DNA of 64,000 bases from Bremerella sp. TYQ1. Its GTDB lineage: Bacteria; Planctomycetota; Planctomycetia; Pirellulales; Pirellulaceae. Shown in pieces: positions 47,605 to 56,438 of this stretch (position 1 is its first letter; each line of letters opens with the position of its first letter). Position numbers and translations under genes: made by a program. The DNA lies in contig NZ_CP083740.1 of NCBI RefSeq assembly GCF_020150455.1, positions 1 to 64,000 of the forward strand, given 5' to 3'. The notes beneath the pieces are model-generated. The model was given only the letters and a program-made list of their open reading frames with translations. It had not been told where the DNA came from and searched no databases.

Positions 47605-48849
47605 ATGCGAAACAATTGGGTGCCTGCGGGCCATGAGTCTTACCTGGCCAGATCGATGGCTTTGCTTTTGGGGGCCCTGGGGGGCATTGCCAGTCTGCTT
47701 GTTTCGGAGCCGGTCGTGGCCGCGCCACCGGCACTTCCCCAGGAGTACCGAACGCTGGCTGGCCACCTGGCCATGACCTTGAAGACGTCTCCTGACGAGT
47801 TCGAGGGACCCGGCAACCTGACCGAGACGCTGTCATCAGGGCATACGACGATCTTGTCCTTGAAGGACATCAAGTCTTCCGATCGGCAGATTGAATACAT
47901 CACGCGGCAGACGGAAGCGTCGCTGGTGGAATGCCTTCAGCGGGCAGAGCGTCTTAATGCGCTTCCCAAGCCGCCAGGAACTGGGGAACTGATGGCCAAT
48001 TCATTCATCGATGGGTTCATGGGGAATCCTGGTGGAGGATACGCTCGTGGGCTGGAAGCTGAGCAGATGCAGACAGCGATCAAGAATGAACTCTATCCCT
48101 TGTTTGCGGCGATGGAAAAGTTGGATGCCACCCACCAGATGTTGGTGCCAGTTGCCAAAAAGTATGCCGCGAATCTGACCTATCCCGCCAACCGCATCAC
48201 GGTTGACCTGGATGAGTCCTGGGGACCGGTGGGCCCTTTTGATTGGCTTTACGTTCACAACCAAGGCCCGGCAATTCGCGACGCGACGGTGGTCGTGAAA
48301 CTGACCGGTGCCGATGGCGCGACGCGTACGAACGTCCACTTCGTTCCAAACTGGGACGCCAATACCTGGCTCTATGGCCGCTATGAGGCAGGACTCCAAG
48401 CCCTGGGGAAGTCCGTTGGGAACACTACAGTCCCCGGGGTGAAGAAAGTCGAGGTGACCGTTTATTCTCCCAGTTTTTCGACGGCGGTCAGCTACACGTA
48501 TGAAGGGGATGCCAGAGATAGCGATATCGCCAAGTACTGTAAGTCGTTGACGTTTACCGGACGGTATCAGCCCTACGTCACCAAGCGTTATTGGCCGGAT
48601 ACGAAGCGGGGTGTGGAGTTCACGCTGGATGGCCTAGAAGGCATTCCGCATTGCCAAGTCAAAGTGACCTTCTGGAAGGGGCTGCTCCAAAAAACCGAAA
48701 CGTGGGAATTCGACGATTGGAAACGAGGCGACAAGAAGATGTTTCGCCCGAAACAGCCGCTGGAATCGGATCCTACCATGGCGACGATGGAAATTTCTTT
48801 TCCTGGGACGTCTTACCAGCATCGCTACTCCTACTACGTGACTCCCTAG
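47605..48849 (+). CDS. Secreted hypothetical protein, first gene of island operon
   Basis: 414 residues. The start has GAGGAG six bases upstream. A signal peptide with a long n-region ends near EPVVAAPPA (about residue 41). The mature N-terminal half is helical (IEYITRQTEASLVECLQRAERLN and a long helix near 150-185). The C-terminal half is beta-rich with WGPVGPFDWLYVHNQGPAIRDATVVVKLTG and ends in a YRYSYYV-like strand, suggesting Ig-like or sandwich domains. I do not recognise a family. It leads the same-strand block of the island and is the only fully secreted product in it. Confidence 0.72.
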   Translation: MRNNWVPAGHESYLARSMALLLGALGGIASLLVSEPVVAAPPALPQEYRTLAGHLAMTLKTSPDEFEGPGNLTETLSSGHTTILSLKDIKSSDRQIEYITRQTEASLVECLQRAERLNALPKPPGTGELMANSFIDGFMGNPGGGYARGLEAEQMQTAIKNELYPLFAAMEKLDATHQMLVPVAKKYAANLTYPANRITVDLDESWGPVGPFDWLYVHNQGPAIRDATVVVKLTGADGATRTNVHFVPNWDANTWLYGRYEAGLQALGKSVGNTTVPGVKKVEVTVYSPSFSTAVSYTYEGDARDSDIAKYCKSLTFTGRYQPYVTKRYWPDTKRGVEFTLDGLEGIPHCQVKVTFWKGLLQKTETWEFDDWKRGDKKMFRPKQPLESDPTMATMEISFPGTSYQHRYSYYVTP

Positions 48850-48945
48850 CGGGGAGTATGGGGGCTTGGCGTTCTGCTTTGGGCCAGCAGAAAGGCGAAC
48901 GCTCTGTCGTCCAATTTCATTCAGAGCACTCTTTAGGGGCGAGTA

Positions 48946-50385
48946 ATGGAAGATGATTCGAAGAGGCAATGGTATGTAAAAACCCCGCAGGGGATTTACG
49001 GGCCATATACCTCGCTGCAGCTTAAGCAGTTTGGTGAGAAGGGCGATGTGCATGCCGGTTACCAGGTACGCAAAGGCCCGGATGGCGAATGGGTTGCTGC
49101 CGATAAGATTCGGGGCTTGAAAACGCGCGTTCCAGTCGCTGAGCCTGTGAAACCTCCGGTACCACCAGCACCTCATCCGTCGAGGGTGGCAAACCGTGCC
49201 CGTGCGTCGAGTACTTCTCCGTTGGCCTGGCTGGCCATTGTGGGCGTTCCGGTAGGTGCCGCACTGCTTGTTGGGACGATCATCGCCGTCACCAGTCAGT
49301 CGAATTCCAACTCGGAGGTGCCGGGAGTTAGCCGAAATACTGGGCAGCCCGTAGCGACCGATGAGCGTTCCTGGGCTCGTGATCGACAGGTGTCTTCGTC
49401 ACCAGCCACGGTTGACGGAAACAACTCACCGATGTCGGTCCGCGAAATCGTTCAGGCGAATGAGCAGTCGGTCGTGCTTTTGCGTGGCGCTGTGGGAAGT
49501 GGAACCGGCTTCATTGTCGGGGATCAACTGCTGGTAACCAACAGTCATGTGGTCGCTGTCGCGGCACTCAATCCCGCCACCGGCGAGTTTAAGGATTTGC
49601 GAGCTTATAGCCCAGCAGCAAGTGCAGACCGTCGCGGTCCTTATCGCGTATCGCTTCTGTACGAGGATCCCGACTGGGACCTTGCCGTTCTCCGGATCTT
49701 GGATCGAGTCGACTTTCGCCCAGTAGTGATGGCCAAGAATTACCAGTTTCAGCGTGGGGAAGCGGTCACCATTATCGGAAACCCGGGTTTGTTCAACGGA
49801 GTCGAAACACTCGAGACAGCAGTAAGCACGGGCATTCTCAGTACAACGCATCCGCTCCAGGGGCGTGAGCACTATCAACTGGGAGCGTCCGTGAATGGAG
49901 GCAACTCGGGCGGTCCCGTTTTTGGCGAGGCGGGACAGGTGATTGGTGTGGTGAATGCCAAGTCCGTGTCCGAAGACGAGATCTCCTTCTGCATTCCCGT
50001 GCGTGAGGCGATTAGGGCGACAGCGGAAGCTCGCAGTATATCAGCAAGATCGCAACAGCTTATGTGGAAGGAGCATGAGAGCCGTGTCCCGAAGGCCATC
50101 GCCAATCTCGCGGTCCCTTCGGGATCCATTGTGACCATTGCCAACCCTCCTTGGTCCTTTGTATTTATTGCCAGTACGCCCGACGATCTCATCGCGGCTT
50201 CCGAATACGCTTACGCAGGCAACACGATCGGCATGCAGCAGATGATCGCTTCAGGACGGGTGATGATGGTCGATTCGGGGACGAAAGTGGAGGTCATCGA
50301 CTCGAATATGTTCTGCGCCGTCAAGATTTTGAATGGCCTGTATGCCGGTCGAACCGGACTGGTTTCCATTAAATGTTTGAAGTAA
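48946..50385 (+). CDS. GYF-domain, transmembrane, trypsin-like serine protease
   Basis: 479 residues. Residues 7-57 form a GYF_2-type domain (QWYVKTPQGIYGPYTSLQLKQF and the WVAADKI end). A Pro-rich linker and one membrane helix (about 93-116) follow. A trypsin-like domain (about 165-360) has an intact triad: His201 in VTNSHVV, Asp245 in DWDLAVL, Ser321 in GGNSGGPVFG. The C-terminal 100 residues look like an SH3-like module (GTKVEVIDSN, LYAGRTGLVSI). No PDZ domain, unlike HtrA. Topology should put GYF in the cytoplasm and the protease outside. It is 96 bases after the secreted-protein gene and 63 before the next membrane gene. Confidence 0.88.
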   Translation: MEDDSKRQWYVKTPQGIYGPYTSLQLKQFGEKGDVHAGYQVRKGPDGEWVAADKIRGLKTRVPVAEPVKPPVPPAPHPSRVANRARASSTSPLAWLAIVGVPVGAALLVGTIIAVTSQSNSNSEVPGVSRNTGQPVATDERSWARDRQVSSSPATVDGNNSPMSVREIVQANEQSVVLLRGAVGSGTGFIVGDQLLVTNSHVVAVAALNPATGEFKDLRAYSPAASADRRGPYRVSLLYEDPDWDLAVLRILDRVDFRPVVMAKNYQFQRGEAVTIIGNPGLFNGVETLETAVSTGILSTTHPLQGREHYQLGASVNGGNSGGPVFGEAGQVIGVVNAKSVSEDEISFCIPVREAIRATAEARSISARSQQLMWKEHESRVPKAIANLAVPSGSIVTIANPPWSFVFIASTPDDLIAASEYAYAGNTIGMQQMIASGRVMMVDSGTKVEVIDSNMFCAVKILNGLYAGRTGLVSIKCLK

Positions 50386-50448
50386 GGGGAACACGGATGA
50401 TGGATTTTTGGCAGGGATGTCTTCACTTTGTTTTGAGAAGGAGGATGT

Positions 50449-51519
50449 ATGAAATCAATGCAACCTGGGAAATGGACACTGCAAATTGCCGGAGTCCTTA
50501 GCTTGGCTTGTCTATTCGGGGCGATCAGCTATCTCACGCTCAAGTCGGGACCAAGTCCTCCCGAGCTATCGACGGAGTCGACCTCACCAGAGGCGTCTCA
50601 GCGATCGGAGTCTGAGATGCGACAAGAGTTGTTCGACGATCATGTTTTCCCTGTCATTCGCCAGGCAGATTTGGCAAATCGTGCTGCCGCGGAGCGTTGT
50701 CTCGCCCGAATCCAGGAGTCATTTCAACGCTATCGACAAGGGGTAAAGCCATTTGCGGAAGATGTGACTGGGCTGGGAAGTAAGTGGGGGGTACTGCGAC
50801 GGATGCCAGGCGATTGGATGACCGGATCGAATTCAGTCGAGGCATTCATCTCGGGCCAATTGGAAAAGCATGTATTCTCAGCGCAGGAGATCCAACGCGA
50901 TATCGATGCTTCATTGGCCTTGTTTCGCGAAGATGTCGAAGCCAATCGCAATGTCATGCTCAGGAAGGTAAAAACAGCGACAGCGGGGCTTTCCTTGCCT
51001 GCGATACAGAATCTGAACACCCGGACGTTCTCGCAGCAGGTCACAGAGAAGGTTCGGGAGTTTTCCACGGAAACGGCGGCGGATGGCGTTACGGATTTGG
51101 TGGTGATTGAAGTGACCTCGGGTGTAGGCGGTTATGCCGTGGAACAAGTCTTCATGGCCATGCTGGTACGGATTGGCACGACCGCAGGAGGAGCGACCGT
51201 CGGAAGTGCTTCGGCGGGAAGTGCCCTCGGATCAACAGTCGGTCCATTGGGTACCGGTGTTGGTGTGGTCGCTGGTTTGATCGCGGGGCTGATCATTGAC
51301 CAAGTGTTGGGGGAATACGCCAGGTCCGATGTTAGCAAGCAATTGTTGGAACTAATCGATCAAATCGAAGTCGCCGCGATTCATGGTCTCCCAGAATGTA
51401 CGAATTCCGCGATAGATGCCTACCCTGGCCTGAAGCATGTTCTGCAAAATACATGTGACGAACTCAACCGGGCCAACCTGGAAATCTTAAAGCAATCGAT
51501 TCTGGAGGTGAAAGCGTGA
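50449..51519 (+). CDS. Membrane-anchored helical protein with Gly-rich hydrophobic segment
   Basis: 356 residues, family not recognised. An N-terminal helix (about 11-32, LQIAGVLSLACLFGAISYL) anchors it. A long helical extracytoplasmic region follows (HVFPVIRQADLANRAAAERCLARIQESFQRY, then KHVFSAQEIQRDIDASL). Residues about 235-300 are a Gly/Ala/Ser-rich hydrophobic stretch (GTTAGGATVGSASAGSALG, GVGVVAGLIAGLIIDQVL) that could insert in a membrane as two packed helices, resembling glycine-zipper segments. The stop overlaps the next gene by four bases. The overall shape recalls membrane-inserting or scaffold proteins; no function is claimed. Confidence 0.7.
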   Translation: MKSMQPGKWTLQIAGVLSLACLFGAISYLTLKSGPSPPELSTESTSPEASQRSESEMRQELFDDHVFPVIRQADLANRAAAERCLARIQESFQRYRQGVKPFAEDVTGLGSKWGVLRRMPGDWMTGSNSVEAFISGQLEKHVFSAQEIQRDIDASLALFREDVEANRNVMLRKVKTATAGLSLPAIQNLNTRTFSQQVTEKVREFSTETAADGVTDLVVIEVTSGVGGYAVEQVFMAMLVRIGTTAGGATVGSASAGSALGSTVGPLGTGVGVVAGLIAGLIIDQVLGEYARSDVSKQLLELIDQIEVAAIHGLPECTNSAIDAYPGLKHVLQNTCDELNRANLEILKQSILEVKA

Positions 51520-52439
51520 GAACTCGCCCCGTCTTGATTTTGGGCGTGGTACTTCTCGTTCTGCTTCTCGCGTCTCCTTGGCTTTTAGCGTCGCCCGCAT
51601 CGACAATCTCTAAAACACTCATGCGGTTCTTCTCGAAAGAAGCGGTCGAAGAAGGATCCGAAAAACTCGCCAAAGAGGTTGGCCCGGAATTGCTACAGCG
51701 AGTTTCTGCCAAACTGGCTCGTGACGGGCGTGAGTCTGCAGTCGCCAAAGCGTCGGAATTGGCGGCGAAACATGGTCCTGATGTGGTCCGTGCTCTCGAC
51801 AATGCTCCGGTACCCGCCAAGATCGTTCAGGCCCTTGGGGAATTACCTACGGAAGAAGTTTCGACAGCGGCTGCCCGACTGGCGAGTGGTCGTCGCGGTC
51901 AACAACTGGCCGAAGCGACTGAAGAGCTTGGTGCCCAGATGCTTCAGGCCGAAATCAAACATCCCGGCGTTGGAATGGAACTGGTCCGAGTTTGGCCAGA
52001 CAGTGGAGCAGCGCTGGCGCGCCAGCTGAGTCGGGAAGAAGCTCTCACACTGGGAAAACACCTAGATGATTTGCAGAGCGTACCGCAAGAGCAGCGAGCA
52101 GGCCTCTTACAAGTCATTCAGAGCGACAAAGAGCGTTTCTTTGGCTGGCTCGGGAAATTCATCGAGGAGCATCCTGGCAAAACGATTGGATCAGCGACCT
52201 TCCTGGCGGCGTTCCTACCGAATTCGGAGCGAATTCTCGGTGGGGATCAAATCATCTTCGATGACAGCGGGAGTCCCATCGTGGTTCGAAAACCGGGACT
52301 TCTGGAAGCACCGCTCAATAAGCTCGCAGATTCCTTGGCGTTTGGTGCCCTATGGCTCGTCGGCGGAATCGGCGTCGTCGTAACCCTTTGGCTTGCCTTG
52401 AATCTCATTCTTCCTGCTTGGCAAAGCAACCGTCCGTAG
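51516..52439 (+). CDS. Two-helix membrane protein with helical-repeat middle
   Basis: 307 residues, starting with GTG overlapping the previous stop by four bases, so the two are translationally coupled. N-terminal helix about 5-26 (VLILGVVLLVLLLASPWLLA) and C-terminal helix about 278-300 (LWLVGGIGVVVTLWLALNLIL). Between them are short repeated amphipathic helices rich in Ala, Glu and Leu (KEAVEEGSEKLAKEVGPELL, VAKASELAAKHGPDVVRAL, IVQALGELPTEEVSTAAARL), resembling helical repeats. Both ends are in the membrane, so the middle forms one loop domain. Family not recognised. Probably a partner of the preceding protein. Confidence 0.7.
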   Translation: MRTRPVLILGVVLLVLLLASPWLLASPASTISKTLMRFFSKEAVEEGSEKLAKEVGPELLQRVSAKLARDGRESAVAKASELAAKHGPDVVRALDNAPVPAKIVQALGELPTEEVSTAAARLASGRRGQQLAEATEELGAQMLQAEIKHPGVGMELVRVWPDSGAALARQLSREEALTLGKHLDDLQSVPQEQRAGLLQVIQSDKERFFGWLGKFIEEHPGKTIGSATFLAAFLPNSERILGGDQIIFDDSGSPIVVRKPGLLEAPLNKLADSLAFGALWLVGGIGVVVTLWLALNLILPAWQSNRP

Positions 52440-52666
52440 CAGAACTTGGCAAATCCGAGTGCGGAATTGTGGGTGATCGCTTTGCTGATTTGTCTTGCTA
52501 AATTTTCGGATCAAACGTGGCATAACTAAGTGAGGGATATTATCTCCCGACATGTTTATGCCACCTCTGCCTTGGCTGAAATCAGGGGCTGGATTGGGCC
52601 GCCATCATTTCTCATTTGTCAGATCACCGCTGTGATCTTTGTCAATAGTTTTCAAAAGGAGGTTCT
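52440..52666 (+). other. Gap between membrane arm and cytoplasmic arm of the island
   Basis: About 227 bases, the largest gap inside the same-strand block, ending in a near-perfect Shine-Dalgarno (AAAAGGAGGTTCT then ATG). A separate promoter for the DUF1257 gene and those after it is likely here, but I cannot define it. Confidence 0.4.
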
Positions 52667-53035
52667 ATGTCACATGTTGTCACGGTTCAGACAGAAGTAC
52701 GCGATCTAGAGGCAATTCGCCAAGCAACGCGGCGTCTGCAATTACCAGAACCCACATTCGGTGAAGTCCAACTGTTTAGCGAACGCAAAACCGGTTGGGC
52801 GATCCAACTGCGAGACTGGCGATACCCTGTCGTCGCCAATCTTGAATGTGGTCGCCTCGACTATGACAACTATGCGGGCCGCTGGGGGCGGCAGCAAGAG
52901 CTCGACCAGTTTATCCAGCGGTACGCCGTCGAGGCCGCGGTCTTGCAGGCTCGTAAACAGGGTTACACGACCACCGAGCAGCCATTAACTGATGGCAGCA
53001 TCAAACTTCTCATTCAAGTTGGAGGCGAAAATTAA
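52667..53035 (+). CDS. DUF1257 (Ycf35-like) protein
   Basis: 122 residues. The start MSHVVTVQTEVRDLEAIRQATRRL matches the DUF1257/Ycf35 beginning (MSH-x-T-x-x-T-x-x-x-x-L). The middle has the family's WAIQLRDWRYPVVANLECGRLDYDNYAGRWG, and the end EAAVLQARKQGYTTTEQPLTDGSIKLLIQV is also typical. Ycf35 is conserved in cyanobacteria and red-algal plastids without a known biochemical role. Here it lies three bases before a DUF2997 gene and close to a Ycf46-like ATPase, so this is a Ycf35/Ycf46 context outside photosynthetic organisms. Confidence 0.85.
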   Translation: MSHVVTVQTEVRDLEAIRQATRRLQLPEPTFGEVQLFSERKTGWAIQLRDWRYPVVANLECGRLDYDNYAGRWGRQQELDQFIQRYAVEAAVLQARKQGYTTTEQPLTDGSIKLLIQVGGEN

Positions 53036-53038
53036 TCC

Positions 53039-53233
53039 GTGAAAGTGATCGAAATCATTGTCTCTCCCGAAGGAGAGTCCAAGCTGGAAACCCGGGGCTT
53101 TCAAGGGGCCGAGTGCCAGGAAGCCAGCCGCTTTCTGGAACTTGCCTTGGGCAGGAAAACGTCCGACACGGCAACGTCGGAATTTCATCAAACGAGCGTC
53201 CAGCAGCAAACCCAGCTGGAGCAGAAAGAGTAG
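53039..53233 (+). CDS. DUF2997 small protein
   Basis: 64 residues, starting with GTG three bases after the DUF1257 stop. MKVIEIIVSPEGESKLETRGFQGAECQEASRFLELALG follows the DUF2997 pattern (short beta strands, then GF-x-G-x-x-C and a helix). The C-terminal tail is Gln/Ser/Thr-rich (FHQTSVQQQTQLEQ). DUF2997 genes are usual partners of DUF1257 genes, so the pair likely works together. The function is unknown; the single conserved Cys is a point to test. Confidence 0.78.
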   Translation: MKVIEIIVSPEGESKLETRGFQGAECQEASRFLELALGRKTSDTATSEFHQTSVQQQTQLEQKE

Positions 53234-53240
53234 GTAACCA

Positions 53241-53903
53241 TTGACCGAGTTTCACAATCATAAACCACCCGATAACCAGGCATTGATCGATCGAGCACGC
53301 GTACTGGTGATCGTCGAAGGCACCAATGACATTGAGTTCTTGCGAAGGATCTCACTGACGCTTCATGTGATCAGTTCCGACCTGCCTAATCTGGCCGAGA
53401 TGGAACAGCAAGGTCAACTCATTTTTGTTCCGTTCGGTGGCAATAACCTGCCAAGTTGGACCCACCGCTTCGCCGCTCTCGGTAAACCGGAGTTCTTCCT
53501 GTTGGACCATGAAGTCTCACCGGAGACCGAATCTCGCCAGGAAGCGGCCGAGATCATCAATCGGCGGCCTGGTTGCCGGGCTATCGTTACCCGCAAACGC
53601 AGTCTCGAAAACTACCTGCATCCGGATGCCATTCGCGATGCCGGAAAGATCGATGTGACGTTTGGCGACTTCGATCCCGTGGGAACGGTCGTCGCCAAAG
53701 CACTGTTTGAGTCGGGCATTTCCGACGAGCCATGGGAACTCCTCTCGCGGCGATCGAAAAGTCGTCTCACGAGCCGAGCGAAACGCTGGCTCAATACTAC
53801 GGTTGCCAGCCAAATAACGGCAGAATTCCTTGAGCAGCGAGATCCCGATGGGGAAATCGCTTCTTGGCTCACCACCATCGGGCAATTGGCCCATTCTGTC
53901 TAA
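53241..53903 (+). CDS. Stand-alone TOPRIM-domain protein (OLD-like)
   Basis: 220 residues, TTG start seven bases after the DUF2997 stop. The TOPRIM fold is suggested by VLVIVEGTNDIEFLRRIS (the catalytic Glu motif), a middle FGGNNLPSW region, and FFLLDHEVSPETESR with acidic residues that can bind Mg. RKRSLENYLHPDAI matches the R-x-x-x-ENYL segment seen after TOPRIM in OLD-type nucleases and related proteins. There is no fused ABC ATPase, so it may depend on the AAA+ protein encoded next. It could be a nuclease or an inactive nucleotide-binding version. Confidence 0.75.
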   Translation: MTEFHNHKPPDNQALIDRARVLVIVEGTNDIEFLRRISLTLHVISSDLPNLAEMEQQGQLIFVPFGGNNLPSWTHRFAALGKPEFFLLDHEVSPETESRQEAAEIINRRPGCRAIVTRKRSLENYLHPDAIRDAGKIDVTFGDFDPVGTVVAKALFESGISDEPWELLSRRSKSRLTSRAKRWLNTTVASQITAEFLEQRDPDGEIASWLTTIGQLAHSV

Positions 53904-53924
53904 CGCTTGCTCTAGCGAGCGTTG
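53903..53924 (+). other. Hairpin between TOPRIM and AAA+ genes
   Basis: AACGCTTGCT and AGCGAGCGTT form a 10-bp stem (one G-U pair) with a two-base loop, starting at the TOPRIM stop codon. No U-run, so it is more likely to tune mRNA stability than to terminate. Confidence 0.4.
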
Positions 53925-53958
53925 TTCTACTTGTTACTTCAATCCATAAGGAATCCGT

Positions 53959-55449
53959 ATGCGCTTAGCAGACGAAATACAGGAACTGGTACGGGCCGGC
54001 TTCAGCGGCCTCTGGGTTCAGAGTTGTGAGCCTGACGATGCCTTGGCCGAACTAGCCCAAATGTGTCAGACGGAGAACTGGCGGCTGGCAACTTGGGATA
54101 TCGACGTAGGTCTCAGCGGACAGGCGTCGACCGAAGGTGTAGCGGTAACCGATCCGCTATCGGCGGTTCGGTCACTGGCCTCTGTCCCCAGTGATGGTCA
54201 TCCTACGCTCCTGGTCTTGGCAAACTTTCATCGGTTTCTCGGATCGGCGGAAGTGATCCAAGCACTCCTCCACCAAGTGGGTCAAGGCAAGATTCATCAG
54301 CGGCATCTGATTATCCTGTCGCCCGTAGTTCAATTGCCGGTCGAACTGGAACGCGTCATTACCGTGATCGAGCATGCCCTACCGACTCGCCAGCAGTTGG
54401 AAGAAATCGCGGCTTCGATAGCGGCAGACGCGGAAGAATTCCCGGAAGGTTCGCAGCGGGAGCGAATTCTCGATGCGGTTTGTGGCCTGAGTCGATACGA
54501 GGCAGAAAACGCGTTCGCGTTGTCTTTAGTACGCCATGGCCGCATTGAACCATCGGCGATCTGGCAACTCAAATCTCAGGCTCTCCTGAAAGGAGGTCTG
54601 CTCTCGCTTCATCGCGGAGGCGAAACGTTTGCCGATTTGGGAGGCCTGGATTCGCTGAAGGAGTTTTGCCTCCGAGCACTTCGCCCAAGCCCATCTACGA
54701 ACAACTCCGTCAAGGCAAAAGGTGTCTTACTCCTCGGTGTGCCTGGCACGGGCAAATCGGCACTGGCGAAAGCTTTGGGGGCGGAAGTCGGCAGGCCCAC
54801 CTTGACGCTCGATGTCGGCACGCTCATGGGCGGCATCGTGGGTGAAACGGAGGCAAGAACACGCCGCGCGTTGAAGGTGATCGACGCGATGGCCCCCGCC
54901 GTGCTTTTTGTTGATGAACTGGAGAAGAGTCTCAGCGGATCGACCGGTTCAGGAAAAACGGATAGCGGTGTCGGCAGTCGTATGCTTGGGACCTTGTTGA
55001 CATGGCTTGCGGATCATGAATCCGACATCTTCGTGATCGCAACGAGCAACGACATCTCGAAGCTTCCGCCTGAACTAACCCGCGCCGAGAGATTTGACGC
55101 GATTTTCTTTTTGGACCTGCCAGGGCGATCGCAGAAGCACGCGATCTGGCAGATGTATTTGCGGCGGTTCGAACTCGATCCTTCGCAAGTGTTACCGGCG
55201 GACGAGTCATGGACAGGGGCTGAGGTTCGCGCCTGTTGCCGCCTGGCAGCACTGCTTGATGTTTCGCTCTTAGAGGCGGCCAAAAACGTTGTTCCGGTTG
55301 CCGCGACTTCCGCCGAATCGGTCCAGCGACTACGAAGCTGGAGCAGCGGACGTTGTCTGTCGGCAGAGTCTGGCGGCATTTATCGAGCAGAAAATACGCC
55401 GTCTTCCAAGTCACGACGGCGACTGTCCCCCACCCCAGAAACCAACTAA
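53959..55449 (+). CDS. Ycf46-like AAA+ ATPase
   Basis: 496 residues. Residues 1 to about 200 look like a degenerate AAA-like half (GLWVQSCEPDDAL, LATWDIDVGL, LLVLANFHRFL), as in Ycf46 proteins. The active half begins FADLGGLDSLKEFC. Walker A GVPGTGKS is at 260-267, Walker B VLFVDE at 315-320, sensor Asn364 in ATSND, and candidate Arg fingers in LTRAERFD at 375/378. A basic, Ser-rich tail ends the protein. Ycf46 is a conserved cyanobacterial/plastid ATPase of unclear role. In this block it is the only obvious energy source and probably remodels or loads the DUF1257/DUF2997/TOPRIM partners. Confidence 0.88.
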   Translation: MRLADEIQELVRAGFSGLWVQSCEPDDALAELAQMCQTENWRLATWDIDVGLSGQASTEGVAVTDPLSAVRSLASVPSDGHPTLLVLANFHRFLGSAEVIQALLHQVGQGKIHQRHLIILSPVVQLPVELERVITVIEHALPTRQQLEEIAASIAADAEEFPEGSQRERILDAVCGLSRYEAENAFALSLVRHGRIEPSAIWQLKSQALLKGGLLSLHRGGETFADLGGLDSLKEFCLRALRPSPSTNNSVKAKGVLLLGVPGTGKSALAKALGAEVGRPTLTLDVGTLMGGIVGETEARTRRALKVIDAMAPAVLFVDELEKSLSGSTGSGKTDSGVGSRMLGTLLTWLADHESDIFVIATSNDISKLPPELTRAERFDAIFFLDLPGRSQKHAIWQMYLRRFELDPSQVLPADESWTGAEVRACCRLAALLDVSLLEAAKNVVPVAATSAESVQRLRSWSSGRCLSAESGGIYRAENTPSSKSRRRLSPTPETN

Positions 55450-55482
55450 TCCAGTCAATTTCACATTATCCAGGAGGTCTCT

Positions 55483-56430
55483 ATGACGGCGACAACCTTA
55501 GAACCGCCCGTTCAACGAACCGAATCATCGGCAGCGGATCGATTGCGATCCACCATGTGTGCGACCCGAGTCAGCTTTGTCTGGTTCGGAACCCAGAAGA
55601 CACTCACCCGTGCTCAGAAAGATCAGGCAGCTGAGTCGTTCGATGCCCAGGGGGAATTCCTACGGGCAGAGAAAAAACTGCTCGATACCCGGAATCCTCG
55701 CTTCAAAGCCGTCAACTCGGTGCGTAGCCAGATCCGCTCAATCTGGGAGATGACGAGCTTGCCGTATCCCGAACCTGGGATTCGACTGATTCGCCAAGAC
55801 ATGGTGCAAACATTTGAGGGCTGGATGGAAGAGCGACGCCAGCAACTACGAGAGGCGGTCCAGAAATTGGATGAGGAGTACGCCTCGCTGAGAGACGCAG
55901 CGCGCGAGCGACTAGGTGCTTTGTACAACAGCGCCGATTACCCTCGCACGCTCCTAGGACTATTTGACGTCTCTTGGTCATTTCCAAATATTGAAGTCCC
56001 ACCCTATCTTCGGTTGGTGAACCCGGACGTGTATCAGGCCGAATGTGAACGCGTTCAGGCACGCTTCGACGAGGCCATTGAGCTTGCAGAGTCCGCATTC
56101 ATTGAAGAGCTGTCCGGGCTCGTGTCCCATCTCACGGAACGGCTATCCGGGAGTCACGATGGAAGAGCAAAGATCTTTCGTGATACGGCGATCTCGAACT
56201 TGAATGAGTTCTTCGATCGATTTCGGTCCTTGAATATTCGCTCGAACGATCAGCTAGATTCGCTGGTGTCCCAGTGCCAAGAGATTGTTCATGGTGTCCA
56301 GCCGCAGTCTTTACGTGACAGTGCTCAGCTACGTCAGGCCGTCAGTCGGGAATTGTCGAGCGTCCAGAATTTGCTCGACGACTTACTTGTCGATCGCCCG
56401 CGTCGTCGGATTATTCGTTCACCGAAGTGA
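55483..56430 (+). CDS. Coiled-coil protein, weakly DUF3150-like
   Basis: 315 residues preceded by a strong AGGAGGT ribosome-binding site. Cytoplasmic and mostly helical. The N-terminal part (RVSFVWFGTQKTLTRAQKDQAAESF) and the order of helices around a YPEPGIRLIRQDMV turn remind me of DUF3150-type proteins that travel with MoxR/vWA or AAA genes on phages and plasmids, but the match is by eye only. Helices at about 115-150 and 205-250 are coiled-coil-like. The stop overlaps an in-frame GTG of the following small gene. Probably a structural partner of the AAA+ ATPase. Confidence 0.7.
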   Translation: MTATTLEPPVQRTESSAADRLRSTMCATRVSFVWFGTQKTLTRAQKDQAAESFDAQGEFLRAEKKLLDTRNPRFKAVNSVRSQIRSIWEMTSLPYPEPGIRLIRQDMVQTFEGWMEERRQQLREAVQKLDEEYASLRDAARERLGALYNSADYPRTLLGLFDVSWSFPNIEVPPYLRLVNPDVYQAECERVQARFDEAIELAESAFIEELSGLVSHLTERLSGSHDGRAKIFRDTAISNLNEFFDRFRSLNIRSNDQLDSLVSQCQEIVHGVQPQSLRDSAQLRQAVSRELSSVQNLLDDLLVDRPRRRIIRSPK

Positions 56431-56438
56431 GGTTGGCC

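Noticed and set aside
47314..47766. 150-aa minus-strand frame
   Set aside because: Overlaps the folded leader and the 5' end of the secreted-protein gene; composition is that of a shadow.
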